34,411 nucleotides of DNA from contig NZ_BAABJX010000046.1 in assembly GCF_039543525.1 (NCBI RefSeq), forward strand, positions 1 to 34,411, in the 5' to 3' direction. This DNA is from Algivirga pacifica (lineage in GTDB: Bacteria > Bacteroidota > Bacteroidia > Cytophagales > Flammeovirgaceae). Of this stretch, positions 7,439 through 15,040 are shown one piece after another (position 1 is the first letter of the stretch; each line of letters starts with the position of its first letter). The translations under genes were made by a program, and so were the position numbers. A model generated the notes under the pieces. That model ran no database searches and had not been told where the DNA came from. It saw nothing but the letters and a program-made list of their open reading frames with translations.

Positions 7439-8650
7439 TTATCCCCTAAACAAGATCGAGGAGTCCCCATAGCTGAGGAAACGATAATCATTATCCAATG
7501 CAGCTTGATAGATCTTTCTCCAATCTTCTCCTACAAAGGCGGCGATCAGCAATACCAACGTGGTAGAAGGTAAATGGAAGTTGGTAATTAAGGTGTTGAC
7601 CACTTTAAAGTCATACCCTGGCATAATAAAGATGGAGGTCTCCCCATTGATCTCTTCCAGCTCTTTAGAATCCATATACTCCAGAATAGCCTGCATACAA
7701 GTGGTTCGGTTAGGCAACTCCCCATGCTCCTGGTAGGGCTCTAGTTTCTGAATATCAAAGGTTGCCTCTGTACCTTGCTGGATGAGTCTTACCCCGAACC
7801 AGTATAAGCTTTCCAAGGTACGCATAGAGGTAGTCCCTACGCAGGCGACCTTTTGAGCATTGGCCAAAGAAGCAATTACTTCTTTTCGGATAATGACCTG
7901 CTCATTGTGCATATCATGGTCTACCACTTTATCTGCTGTTACAGGCTTAAAGGTTCCGGCACTGACGTGTAGCGTAACCTCCTCGGTTTTATTACCGTTT
8001 TGACGAAGCTGCTCAATCACTTCTTCCGTAAAGTGAAGCCCCGCAGTAGGAGCAGCAACGGCGCCCTCTTTTTTACTGTATACCGTTTGATAGGTCGAAC
8101 GATCCTGTTCTGTCGCTTCTCTCTTAAGGTAAGGAGGAAGAGGCGTTTCTCCTGCCGCACTCACAATATCCACAAAATGAAACTGTGGCTTGTCCCACTC
8201 AAACTGCACGAGCTTTTGCTCACGGTCGATAAGGGTAGCCGTAAAGATCACCTCTACACCTTCTACGGTGATTTGTGTTTGAAGAGGGGCATCTTTCCAA
8301 CGTTTTAGGTTTCCTATGGTACAGCTCCATACCGCACCGCTTTCAGCCAGCATGGCGGCAGAAATATCATTGGAAGGTCTCACCGGGTTGAAAAGGAAAA
8401 TCTCAATGATGGCACCTGTTTCTTTCTTAAAGTAAAGCCTTGCCGGAAGTACCTTGGTATTGTTAAATACGATCAGGTGGTCATTCGGTAGAATAGAAGG
8501 AATGTCCTTGAATATATGGTGACTGATCGTGCCATTTTGATATTGCAGTAACTGTGACATGTCCCTTTGCTCCTTTGGGAACTTGGCAATTCGCTCGTTT
8601 GGGAGGTCAAAGTGATAATCGTCCAGTGATATATTTTCCAGCTCTTTCAT
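7439..8650 (-). CDS. queA: S-adenosylmethionine:tRNA ribosyltransferase-isomerase
   Basis: 403 residues. It transfers and isomerises the ribosyl group of SAM onto preQ1 at position 34 of tRNA, giving epoxyqueuosine in queuosine synthesis. The N-terminal LDDYHFDLPNERIAKFP, then LIVFNNTKVLPARL, GAVAAPTAGLHFTEEVI, VTLHVSAGTFKPV and the C-terminal ITNFHLPSTTLVLLIAAFVG are all conserved family segments. It is about 50 residues longer than the enterobacterial enzyme, as is usual in Bacteroidota. It is followed by its own terminator and shares a 207-base divergent promoter region with pyrD. No other queuosine gene is in the window. Confidence 0.97.
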   Translation of the reverse strand: MKELENISLDDYHFDLPNERIAKFPKEQRDMSQLLQYQNGTISHHIFKDIPSILPNDHLIVFNNTKVLPARLYFKKETGAIIEIFLFNPVRPSNDISAAMLAESGAVWSCTIGNLKRWKDAPLQTQITVEGVEVIFTATLIDREQKLVQFEWDKPQFHFVDIVSAAGETPLPPYLKREATEQDRSTYQTVYSKKEGAVAAPTAGLHFTEEVIEQLRQNGNKTEEVTLHVSAGTFKPVTADKVVDHDMHNEQVIIRKEVIASLANAQKVACVGTTSMRTLESLYWFGVRLIQQGTEATFDIQKLEPYQEHGELPNRTTCMQAILEYMDSKELEEINGETSIFIMPGYDFKVVNTLITNFHLPSTTLVLLIAAFVGEDWRKIYQAALDNDYRFLSYGDSSILFRG

Positions 8651-8722
8651 CTTTTATAGCCTATTGAATTCATATAAAAACCCTGATTTGTCTCATTCCA
8701 ACTCGGATAATTCTTGATTAAA

Positions 8723-8763
8723 TTGGAAGAAACCAAGGGATAGTTGTAAATTTGCGCAAATTT
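8723..8763 (+). promoter_or_regulatory. pyrD promoter overlapping a perfect 16-base palindrome
   Basis: TTG (8723-8725), a 21-base spacer and TAAATTTG (8747-8754) match the Bacteroidota promoter. The -7 box lies in the perfect palindrome AAATTTGCGCAAATTT (8748-8763), which therefore presents TAAATTTG on both strands between the divergent queA and pyrD genes. The minus-strand copy has no clear -33 box. The palindrome could also be a dimeric repressor site (inference). Confidence 0.65.
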
Positions 8764-8857
8764 AGGGTTTTCTAAGCGAATTTTCCTACCTGAACCAAGA
8801 ATTCTGGTATAAGGAAGAAGCTTTCAACCAACGATAAAAACAACTAATATTAAAGCA

Positions 8858-9898
8858 ATGTACAAATCACTCATCCGTCCGCTGTTTTTCAAGGGAGATC
8901 CAGAGCAAATTCACCTTTATACGGCCGATTTGCTAAAAAAAATCTTCGAGATACCGGGTACCAGCAGTATAGCCAAAGGCATGTATAACGTCAAGCACCC
9001 ACTGTTGGAAAAAGAAGTTTTCGGGTTGAAGTTCCCTTCTCCAGTAGGTTTAGCCGCCGGCTTTGATAAGGAGGCAAAAATGATTGATGAGTTGTCTAAC
9101 TTTGGATTTGGCTTTATCGAGATCGGTACACTGACTCCGATAGGACAACCGGGAAATGATAAGCCTAGAATCTTCCGAGTAGTAGAGGATGAAGGATTGA
9201 TCAACCGTATGGGTTTTAATAACGAAGGAGTAGAAGCAGCCGTTAAGCATCTGAAAGAACGTAAAAGTAAGGTATTGGTAGGGGGGAATATTGGTAAGAA
9301 TAAAGTGACCCCTAACGAAGAGGCGATCTCAGACTATGAGAAATGCTTTGATGCGCTTTACGACTACGTAGATTACTTTACCGTCAACGTAAGTTCACCG
9401 AATACACCTAACCTAAGAGCATTACAGGATAAGGAGCCGTTAACAGCCCTATTGAATGCTTTGCAAGTAAAAAATAAAGAGACTAAGAAGCCTAAGCCAA
9501 TTCTTCTAAAAATCGCTCCGGATTTAACAGAAAGCCAGTTGGATGATATCATCGATATCGTAAGTGATACAAAAATCGATGGTGTGATTGCTACGAACAC
9601 AACAATTTCAAGAGAGGGATTGAAAACACCTCAATCAACAATTGACGAAATTGGTGCCGGAGGACTGAGTGGAAAGCCCGTAAAAGAGCGTTCTACAGAA
9701 GTGATTCGTTATCTATACGAAAAGTCAGGAAAGACACTGAAGATTATTGGAGTAGGAGGGATTCATACGGCAGAGGATGCCATTGAAAAGCTGGAAGCGG
9801 GTGCTTGTCTGGTACAGGTATATACCGGGTTTATTTATGAGGGACCTGCTATTGTGAAGAATATCAATAAGGGGTTGATTAAATACTACTCTAAATAG
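8858..9898 (+). CDS. pyrD: Dihydroorotate dehydrogenase (quinone), class 2
   Basis: 346 residues. It oxidises dihydroorotate to orotate in de novo pyrimidine synthesis, passing electrons from FMN to membrane quinone. The N-terminal amphipathic extension (MYKSLIRPLFFKGDPEQIHL) is the class 2 membrane-association helix. FMN and active-site motifs are VGLAAGFDKEA, INRMGFNNEG, VNVSSPNTPNLRALQ (catalytic Ser), GVIATNTTI, GGLSGKP and IGVGGIHTAEDA. It is monocistronic with its own promoter. Its TAG stop lies in the left arm of a palindrome shared with the convergent gene. Confidence 0.98.
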   Translation: MYKSLIRPLFFKGDPEQIHLYTADLLKKIFEIPGTSSIAKGMYNVKHPLLEKEVFGLKFPSPVGLAAGFDKEAKMIDELSNFGFGFIEIGTLTPIGQPGNDKPRIFRVVEDEGLINRMGFNNEGVEAAVKHLKERKSKVLVGGNIGKNKVTPNEEAISDYEKCFDALYDYVDYFTVNVSSPNTPNLRALQDKEPLTALLNALQVKNKETKKPKPILLKIAPDLTESQLDDIIDIVSDTKIDGVIATNTTISREGLKTPQSTIDEIGAGGLSGKPVKERSTEVIRYLYEKSGKTLKIIGVGGIHTAEDAIEKLEAGACLVQVYTGFIYEGPAIVKNINKGLIKYYSK

Positions 9899-9963
9899 TT
9901 AGGAGTCTGGAGTTAGGAGTGTGGAGTCGAATCTCCAGACTCCTAACTCATAACTCCAAACTA
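9896..9963. terminator. 31-bp-arm palindrome between convergent genes
   Basis: The arms at 9896-9926 and 9933-9963 pair with about five mismatches around a 6-base loop (TCGAAT). The arms are built from repeats of the word GGAGT, for example GTTAGGAGTCTGGAG. The hairpin spans almost the whole gap between pyrD (stop 9898) and the DUF2911 gene (stop 9966), so a bidirectional terminator is likely. Confidence 0.75.
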
Positions 9964-9965
9964 TT

Positions 9966-10517
9966 TTAGTAAGTGAATGGCACTTTCACCATCGTATTTT
10001 CCCAAGCAAATACCAGATAAGCAGTCTCATCTTTCTCTGCAAAAGTCATAGAGAAGTACTCTACAGGGCTTTCAGTTGTTTCCGCCTTTACTTCTACACG
10101 AAGCGCATCATTGGCTTCTTTATACGTATAAGCTCCCCATACATGTAGCTCCTTGCTTAAGATAATGGTCCATTTATCCTTTCCAGGAATTGTAAATAGG
10201 CTATAGCTTCCTTTTTTTACTTTTTTCCCTTCGATCACAACATCTTTAAAGAAAGTGATTTCGGTCGCTTCGTTAGCGCCTGTTCTCCATACTTGGTCAT
10301 AAGGAACCAGGTTGCCAAAGATTTCTCTGTCCTTTTGTTGTGGACGGCTATAGATTACTCTGGCTACAGGAGCCTCACCTTTATGCTTCAAGTAACTCAT
10401 ATCCAATGGAGATGAATCAGGACCTCTGAATTTCACTTCTTGTGCATAAGAAGTATTCATTGCAGTCAGACCAAAAAATAGTAAAGCAAAAAGTGTAAGA
10501 ATGTTAAGTTGTTTCAT
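9966..10517 (-). CDS. Secreted DUF2911 family protein
   Basis: 183 residues with a signal peptide (about 1-25, cleavage after TSYA). The mature part carries the DUF2911 signature: ARVIYSRPQQKDREIFGNLVPYDQVWRTGANEATEITFFKD in sequence (here given only by its key points at residues ~53-93: YSRP, R-x-IFG, VWRTGANEAT), then KGSYSLFTIPG and WTIILSK. The family is common in Bacteroidota, and its biochemical role is unknown. The stop is shared with the palindrome at 9896-9963. Upstream lies one copy of a 160-bp MITE-like repeat (10594-10753). I saw no strong promoter box. Confidence 0.9.
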   Translation of the reverse strand: MKQLNILTLFALLFFGLTAMNTSYAQEVKFRGPDSSPLDMSYLKHKGEAPVARVIYSRPQQKDREIFGNLVPYDQVWRTGANEATEITFFKDVVIEGKKVKKGSYSLFTIPGKDKWTIILSKELHVWGAYTYKEANDALRVEVKAETTESPVEYFSMTFAEKDETAYLVFAWENTMVKVPFTY

Positions 10518-10590
10518 GTATATAATTTTAATTAAGGTTTCACTTTCCTTACGGATTTTAAAACGACCTTTACATCGAAAAGGTTTACAT

Positions 10591-10756
10591 TTAGAACATG
10601 TTTGGAATCCAGATTTTGAGGAGAAAACTACTATAAATTGGCTGATAAAATCATGATTTAAGCCGAATAGTGGTTCTATTTGGTGAAACTCAGGAGTTTT
10701 TCAGACAAAATTAGAGGAGTTTTATACCAAAAGATGTGGTTTCAAACATGTTCTTA
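10591..10756. mobile_element. MITE-like palindromic element, copy A3 (divergent), with TTA flanks
   Basis: The element at 10594-10753 (160 bp) has ends GAACATGTTTGGAATC and GTTTCAAACATGTTC. It is flanked by direct TTA at 10591-10593 and 10754-10756. It shares with copies A1 and A2 the central AATAGTGGTTCTATTTG and the block ATTAGAGGARTTTT, in the same order. The right TTA is the TAA stop codon of the DUF4924 gene read on the minus strand. It encodes no protein. Confidence 0.75.
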
Positions 10757-11278
10757 TTTACTTGCTTCCCTAAAACGAAAGGCTAAATAGGATAGAAGCG
10801 CACCAAAGTGATCCACTTGTTTCATCAGTTCAGGATCTACTTTTTTGTTTCTCATACGCAAAAGCTTAAATCCATAGACACCGTTAAGGCAAATTTGGAT
10901 TTCATTGGTAATCACGCCTTCTGCCAAGGCCATGTTTTTATCAATGGAAGGCTTCACTTCTTCATATAACTTTTTATAATCGTCTTCTTTTTCCAAAAGG
11001 GTATGATGCAAAGCGGTGAGTGCTTCCACTTCTTTTTGAACCCTTTGGGTATGTCCTTCCTTTACTACCTCTTCTGCTTGCATCTCTTGCATCAGCTCAC
11101 CGTACCATTCCTTGATTAGCGCACGCTCCTCTTTTTCTACTGGAAGATGGCTTAAAACGTACTCATCAATTTGCTGTAGATCACACTCAAACGTTCTAAT
11201 TAACTCTTCTGATTCGTAGATGTGAATGATGTATTCAGCGATATTCTCTTTTCTCTTTTTGTCTGCTATACTGCTCAT
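10754..11278 (-). CDS. DUF4924 family protein
   Basis: 174 residues from ATG 11278. MSSIADKKRKENIAEYIIHIYESEELIRTFECDL-type N-terminus (KKRKENIAEYI, then EELIRTF), the central helices, and the closing ALAEGVITNEIQICLNGVYG with LLSYLAFRFRE match the all-helical DUF4924 family of Bacteroidota, of unknown function. A longer frame (to 11362) is rejected because a near-perfect promoter at 11335-11365 places the transcript start inside it, and the extra residues are translated AT-rich leader. The stop codon coincides with the target duplication of a MITE-like element, so the 3' untranslated region begins with that element. Confidence 0.85.
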   Translation of the reverse strand: MSSIADKKRKENIAEYIIHIYESEELIRTFECDLQQIDEYVLSHLPVEKEERALIKEWYGELMQEMQAEEVVKEGHTQRVQKEVEALTALHHTLLEKEDDYKKLYEEVKPSIDKNMALAEGVITNEIQICLNGVYGFKLLRMRNKKVDPELMKQVDHFGALLSYLAFRFREASK

Positions 11279-11334
11279 ATCTCCAATAGGAATAAAGTAG
11301 ATGTAAAATATGATTATCGAATAGAAAATCAGGA

Positions 11335-11365
11335 CAAAGATAGTACTTGTAGGGTAGGGCACAAA
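11335..11365 (-). promoter_or_regulatory. Consensus Bacteroidota promoter of the DUF4924 gene
   Basis: Minus strand: TTTG (11365-11362), a 19-base spacer, and TATCTTTG (11342-11335), a full match to TTTG-N19-TAnnTTTG. It predicts a leader of roughly 50 bases and fixes the start at 11278. Confidence 0.8.
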
Positions 11366-11402
11366 AAAATAAAGCTTTGCAATCTATTGATAGATGCAAA
11401 GC

Positions 11403-11540
11403 GTTAGGTTTTCTGATTGACGTAAGGGACTACTTCCAAATGGATAAAGGAAGAAGGATAAAGGAATAGCCTCATAGAGAATAATCCTTTATCCTTCCTC
11501 CTTAAACCGTTTCAAAATAGTACTTAGCTATAAGTTTACT
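11403..11540. repeat. Repeat family B, copy 1, with a long hairpin
   Basis: It is about 135 bases and aligns with 21792-21925. Shared stretches are TTTTCTGA, AAGGGACTACT, CCTTAAACCGTTT and ACTTAG-Y-TATAAGTTTACT, in the same order. The centre forms a hairpin of AAAGGAAGAAGGATAAAGGA (from 11446) with its complement ending near 11503. It abuts the stop of the minus-strand S24 repressor gene and probably ends its transcript. In both copies the repeat finishes on the last codon region of a minus gene. Confidence 0.7.
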
Positions 11541-12373
11541 CAGTCATTTGTCTTGTCTTCCAAAACCTTTACCTGATCTTGCAGTTCCCATATCGCTGAT
11601 TTTAGATCAGAGATAGACGTGAAGTTTTCTTCATCAGGGAAGGCCTTGCTGATATAGGCAGAGAATTTCCATACTTCCTGTATATCGTCCCCAGCTACCT
11701 CATAAGGTTTATATGCAAGATTGGTAGACTTTAGCAATACGGTATTCTTGTCGTTCAGTTGATTGTATAGCTTTTTGAAAGCGACTCCTTGGCTTCTAGT
11801 TACCAAAACAACGAGTTCGCCATCTTTCAATCCCATCCAATCATCAATATACTCTCCGATGATAATAGAGCCAGATGAAATAGGTAACATGGAATCTCCT
11901 GCTATCTCAAAGGCACGGTAAGTTTTTCCCTTAGGCAAGAAAGGAAGGTGGTACTTAGGCAGATCCTGGATAAACTCCATATCTTTAAAGCCAGCCGTAT
12001 ATCCAGCAGCAGCCTTATCGGGTACCAATACAATCATGTCTTCATCCTTAGTAGGTTCAGTGGGAACCGTAAGGATACGTAGATTCTTACCAGAAACATA
12101 ATTAGCAGTATCTTCTTTCTTTCGAAGCTCAGAATCTTGAATCACTTCCAGGTCCTGAGTCAGTAGATCATCTACATCTACTTTGAATAGTTCGGCGATT
12201 TTGATTAATAGGTCTAATCGAGGTTCAGCACGCCCATCTTCATAAGAGCTGATCGCACTACGAGTCACTCCACCCAACATATCTCCCAACGCTTCCTGAC
12301 TACGTTTTGGGTCCATATGGGTTCTTAGGTATCTAAGATTCTTCGCTAGTAATATTTCCTGGTTTTTTGCCAT
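11540..12373 (-). CDS. XRE-HTH / S24 LexA-like self-cleaving repressor
   Basis: 277 residues from ATG 12373. An N-terminal Cro/CI helix-turn-helix (about 10-70: SQEALGDMLGGVTRSAISSYEDGRAEPRLD) is followed by a linker and an S24 peptidase fold. The Ser-Lys dyad is visible as S161 in GDSMLP and K200 in GVAFKKL. A candidate Ala-Gly cleavage site is A123-G124 in KAAAGYTAG. The C-terminus ends in a coiled-coil-like stretch. Known relatives act as LexA/CI-like repressors that may be inactivated with RecA help. No phage or SOS gene is adjacent. A TATTTTTG box at 12438-12431 favours this start over an upstream TTG (12433). Confidence 0.88.
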   Translation of the reverse strand: MAKNQEILLAKNLRYLRTHMDPKRSQEALGDMLGGVTRSAISSYEDGRAEPRLDLLIKIAELFKVDVDDLLTQDLEVIQDSELRKKEDTANYVSGKNLRILTVPTEPTKDEDMIVLVPDKAAAGYTAGFKDMEFIQDLPKYHLPFLPKGKTYRAFEIAGDSMLPISSGSIIIGEYIDDWMGLKDGELVVLVTRSQGVAFKKLYNQLNDKNTVLLKSTNLAYKPYEVAGDDIQEVWKFSAYISKAFPDEENFTSISDLKSAIWELQDQVKVLEDKTND

Positions 12374-12785
12374 GTTACTTATTTTTACACTATTTATGTT
12401 TTCAATATTAGCATTTATTTCAGACTCCTCCAAAAATAGATGTAGAAAATATTAACACGATGTTTGTTTTTTTAGGTTTTGTTTGTGTAAAAAAGTATGC
12501 ATTGTGAAAATAATGAATATTTCCTACTTGTAGATGTTCTACCTATTAACATTGTTCTTTTTTAACGGTTATCTTTTTTGGCATTTAGGATGTTCTAGGT
12601 TTATACAGGGCCCGTACGGCCGCGCCACTGGCGCGGCCGTACAAGATGCTTTAATATTTATCTCCTGAATAACTTTTTCAATTCCTCTTCGTAAACAGAT
12701 GTAAATCTGTTAAAATATAATATATTCAAGAACAGAAACTATTTTAAGATTACTAATCCAATTAATTCATAAAAAAGCGTAGAAG
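12374..12785. promoter_or_regulatory. Divergent control region of the S24 repressor and sppA
   Basis: A minus-strand TATTTTTG (12438-12431) is a full match to the -7 consensus for the repressor gene, though its -33 box is poor. On the sppA side I found no exact promoter. ACAGATGTAAATCTGT near 12697-12712 is a short inverted repeat that could be a leader hairpin or operator. A GC-rich hairpin at 12614-12642 is listed separately. Confidence 0.45.
12614..12642. repeat. Perfect 13-bp GC-rich hairpin in AT-rich DNA
   Basis: GTACGGCCGCGCC (12614-12626), loop ACT, and GGCGCGGCCGTAC (12630-12642) pair without mismatch. There is no T-run on either side and it lies between divergent genes, so it is not a normal terminator. 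Its base composition is unlike everything around it. Confidence 0.8.
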
Positions 12786-14549
12786 ATGATTGATTTTATC
12801 AAGGGTATGTTAGGCTCTATGTTTGGAGTACTAGCTGCAGTGGGTATATTATTTATTTTTGGAGTTTCGATGATTGCAGTGGTAGGTAGTGCCGATAAAG
12901 GGAAGGCCATCTTGCAAGATAACTCTATCTTGCGTCTTTCATTAGATGTGCCGATCAGTGAAGTGCCTAATGAGAGTCCTTTTGAAAATATTGCAGGGGT
13001 ATTGCAATCCGATGAAAAAAGCCCTTTAACAATGAAGGAAATCCTGGATGCTATTGATAACGCCAAAGAAGATGAGAAAATCAAGGCAATCTATATCGAT
13101 GGAGGAATATTTATGGGAGGAAAAGCAATGGCTACAGAGATTCGTATGGCTTTATTATCCTTCAAGGAAAGTGGCAAGAAGATCTACACTTATGCCGATA
13201 TGATTGCTGAAAACGCTTACCTGTATATATCAGTCTCTGATGAGATTTATCTGAACCCTGCCGGGATTATGGAGTTTGATGGTTTGACGGCTAATGTTGT
13301 TTATTATAAAGACTTCCTGGACAAGTTGGGTGTAGAGATGCAGGTGTTTAGAGTTGGAAAGTATAAGAGTGCCGTAGAGCCTTTCCTGGATAATGAAATG
13401 TCTGAAAGCAATCGAGAGCAAATTACCTCTTATCTAAACGGAATGTATGACTTTTATCTGAGTAGCATCGCTGAGAGTAGAGGTATGGAGGTGAAGATGC
13501 TGGAAAAAGCTTCTGACCATGCCAAAATTCGCACACCTGAAGATGCTGTAAATTATAAGTTGATTACAAAAGTGGGGTATAGAGATGAGGCGATAGATAA
13601 AATCAAGACCGACTTGGGATTGTCTACGGATGAGTCAATCTATCTGGTAAATGTGAAAAAATATGCTGCTCCAGAAGAGGGTCCTGAAATGAACCAAGGA
13701 AGTCATATTGCAGTATTGACCTGTGAAGGAAATATTGTTGACGGAAAGGGAATGCCGGGACAAATTGGAGGTGATAAAGTTGCAGCACAACTAAAGAAAC
13801 TCAGAGAGGATGATAATGTAAAGGCAGTGGTATTGCGTATCAACTCTCCAGGAGGAAGTGGACTGGCTTCTGATATTATGTGGAGAGAAATTCAATTGAT
13901 GAAAACCAAAAAGCCTATTATCGCTTCTATGTCCAACGTAGCGGCTAGTGGGGGATATTATATGGCGATGGGTTGTGATAAGATCTTGGCTTATCCAAAT
14001 ACCATTACAGGTTCTATTGGTGTATTCTCCCTTATTCCAAATGCTAAAGAGTTATTGGAAGATAAATTAGGTATGAAGACGTATACCGTGTCTACAGGCG
14101 AGTTTTCTATGACACCCGTATTGGACGCACTAAGCCCTAAAGAGCAAGAGATTGTACAGCAGTTTGTTGATAATTTCTATGAAACATTTACCGCTAAGGC
14201 CGCAGCAGGTAGAAATATGGATCAGGAAAAACTAAAAGAATATGCTCAAGGTAGAGTGTGGACTGGAAAACAAGCCAAAGAGATTGGCTTAGTTGATGAG
14301 TTGGGAGGTATAGATAAAGCCGTTGAACTAGCGGCAGAAAGTGCTGGTCTGGAAGAGTACGATATTCAATACTATCCTAGAAAGAAAAGTTTTGCTGAGC
14401 TCCTGATGCAAGATGTAGCTGAGCAATATACAAGAGCACAACTGAAAGAAAAGCTAGGTCCTTTCTATCAGATCTATGAAAATGCACAGCTAGTGGGAGA
14501 GATGAAAGGGGTGCAGGCGATCATGCCGTACCAACTTAACATCCAATAA
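12786..14549 (+). CDS. sppA: Signal peptide peptidase SppA, 67K type
   Basis: 587 residues, the full double-domain form. One N-terminal membrane helix (about 13-34) anchors it so that the serine protease domains face the periplasm, where it degrades cleaved signal peptides. The Ser-Lys dyad is K194 in VGKYKSAVEPF (N-terminal half) and S388 in NVAASGGYYMAMG (C-terminal half). INSPGGSGLASD and TGSIGVFS are further conserved segments. It is probably monocistronic and ends in a 160-base palindromic repeat. Confidence 0.96.
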   Translation: MIDFIKGMLGSMFGVLAAVGILFIFGVSMIAVVGSADKGKAILQDNSILRLSLDVPISEVPNESPFENIAGVLQSDEKSPLTMKEILDAIDNAKEDEKIKAIYIDGGIFMGGKAMATEIRMALLSFKESGKKIYTYADMIAENAYLYISVSDEIYLNPAGIMEFDGLTANVVYYKDFLDKLGVEMQVFRVGKYKSAVEPFLDNEMSESNREQITSYLNGMYDFYLSSIAESRGMEVKMLEKASDHAKIRTPEDAVNYKLITKVGYRDEAIDKIKTDLGLSTDESIYLVNVKKYAAPEEGPEMNQGSHIAVLTCEGNIVDGKGMPGQIGGDKVAAQLKKLREDDNVKAVVLRINSPGGSGLASDIMWREIQLMKTKKPIIASMSNVAASGGYYMAMGCDKILAYPNTITGSIGVFSLIPNAKELLEDKLGMKTYTVSTGEFSMTPVLDALSPKEQEIVQQFVDNFYETFTAKAAAGRNMDQEKLKEYAQGRVWTGKQAKEIGLVDELGGIDKAVELAAESAGLEEYDIQYYPRKKSFAELLMQDVAEQYTRAQLKEKLGPFYQIYENAQLVGEMKGVQAIMPYQLNIQ

Positions 14550-14550
14550 T

Positions 14551-14711
14551 TGTTGAATCGTTGAATTGAGCTTCGCTCGTTGAATCGTTGATTTGAGTTG
14601 AATTGTTGGCTGAATTATTTAGAAGTAATCAATCAACGATTCAACTCGAATCAACGAGCGAAGCTCAATTCAACTCACCGAAGGTGAAATTCAACGATTC
14701 AACGATTCAAC
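14551..14711. repeat. Palindromic GAGCGAAGCTC-family repeat at convergent junction
   Basis: The left arm carries GAATTGAGCTTCGCTCGTTG and the right arm its complement CAACGAGCGAAGCTCAATTC. Both arms are padded with tandem copies of TTGAATCG or CGATTCAA. The core TTGAGCTTCGCTCGTT is shared with the loci at 142-190, 20430-20555 and 25824-25872, but the padding word differs. It fills the gap between sppA (stop 14549) and the minus gene ending at 14713, and probably terminates both. Confidence 0.8.
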
Positions 14712-14712
14712 A

Positions 14713-14970
14713 TTACTTCCATTCGATGGAGATACAAAGATCATCATACTGATGAGTCCCTGTACCAAAGTCATATTCCAAATCAGGTAGGAGAGTCGTA
14801 ATAATATCCAACACCTCTCCAATTTCCTTAGCAGGAACGTTCTTTCCTGTAGCAGTCAGTAAAGTGACGTCAGCTGTTCTAGGAGAAAACTTTAGTCCCT
14901 TTAGTTGATATTCCAAGTCTTTTTTTAGCTCCTGAAAATCATTTCCAGTAGCTGTGGTATGTCTAGCCAT
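14713..14970 (-). CDS. Small protein of unknown function
   Basis: 85 residues, no signal peptide or membrane segment. I do not recognise a family. The sequence is mixed alpha/beta: a helix (NDFQELKKDLEYQLKGL), a strand (ADVTLLTATG), a helix (AKEIGEVLDIITTLLPDL) and a closing YDDLCISIEWK strand. It lies 69 bases downstream of the M42 peptidase on the same strand and may be its operon partner, although a short repeat (14990-15040) lies between. Its clean start, stop and codon use support it being real. Confidence 0.7.
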   Translation of the reverse strand: MARHTTATGNDFQELKKDLEYQLKGLKFSPRTADVTLLTATGKNVPAKEIGEVLDIITTLLPDLEYDFGTGTHQYDDLCISIEWK

Positions 14971-14987
14971 AGTTTTTATATTTTTTG

Positions 14988-15040
14988 TTTATCGGTTATT
15001 GCTTATCGTTTAAATAAGTTTCTTAACTGATAACTGATAT
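14988..15040. repeat. GATAACCGATA-type word repeat, copy 1
   Basis: TTATTGCTTATCGTTTAAA (14996-15014) recurs exactly at 27390-27408, and the following TTCTTAACTGATAACTGATA matches TTCTTAACCGATAACCGATA at about 27463-27482. It lies just after the M42 gene stop. Confidence 0.6.

Noticed and set aside
9924..9935. GTCGAATCTCC, resembling a tRNA T-arm
   Set aside because: It is the loop and inner stem of the convergent terminator hairpin, and no tRNA cloverleaf surrounds it.
11279..11362. Longer N-terminus of the DUF4924 protein
   Set aside because: A near-perfect promoter overlaps it, so this segment would be upstream of or at the transcript start.
12614..12642. Reading the GC hairpin as an intrinsic terminator
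   Set aside because: It has no T-run on either strand and lies between divergent gene starts, where no transcript should end.
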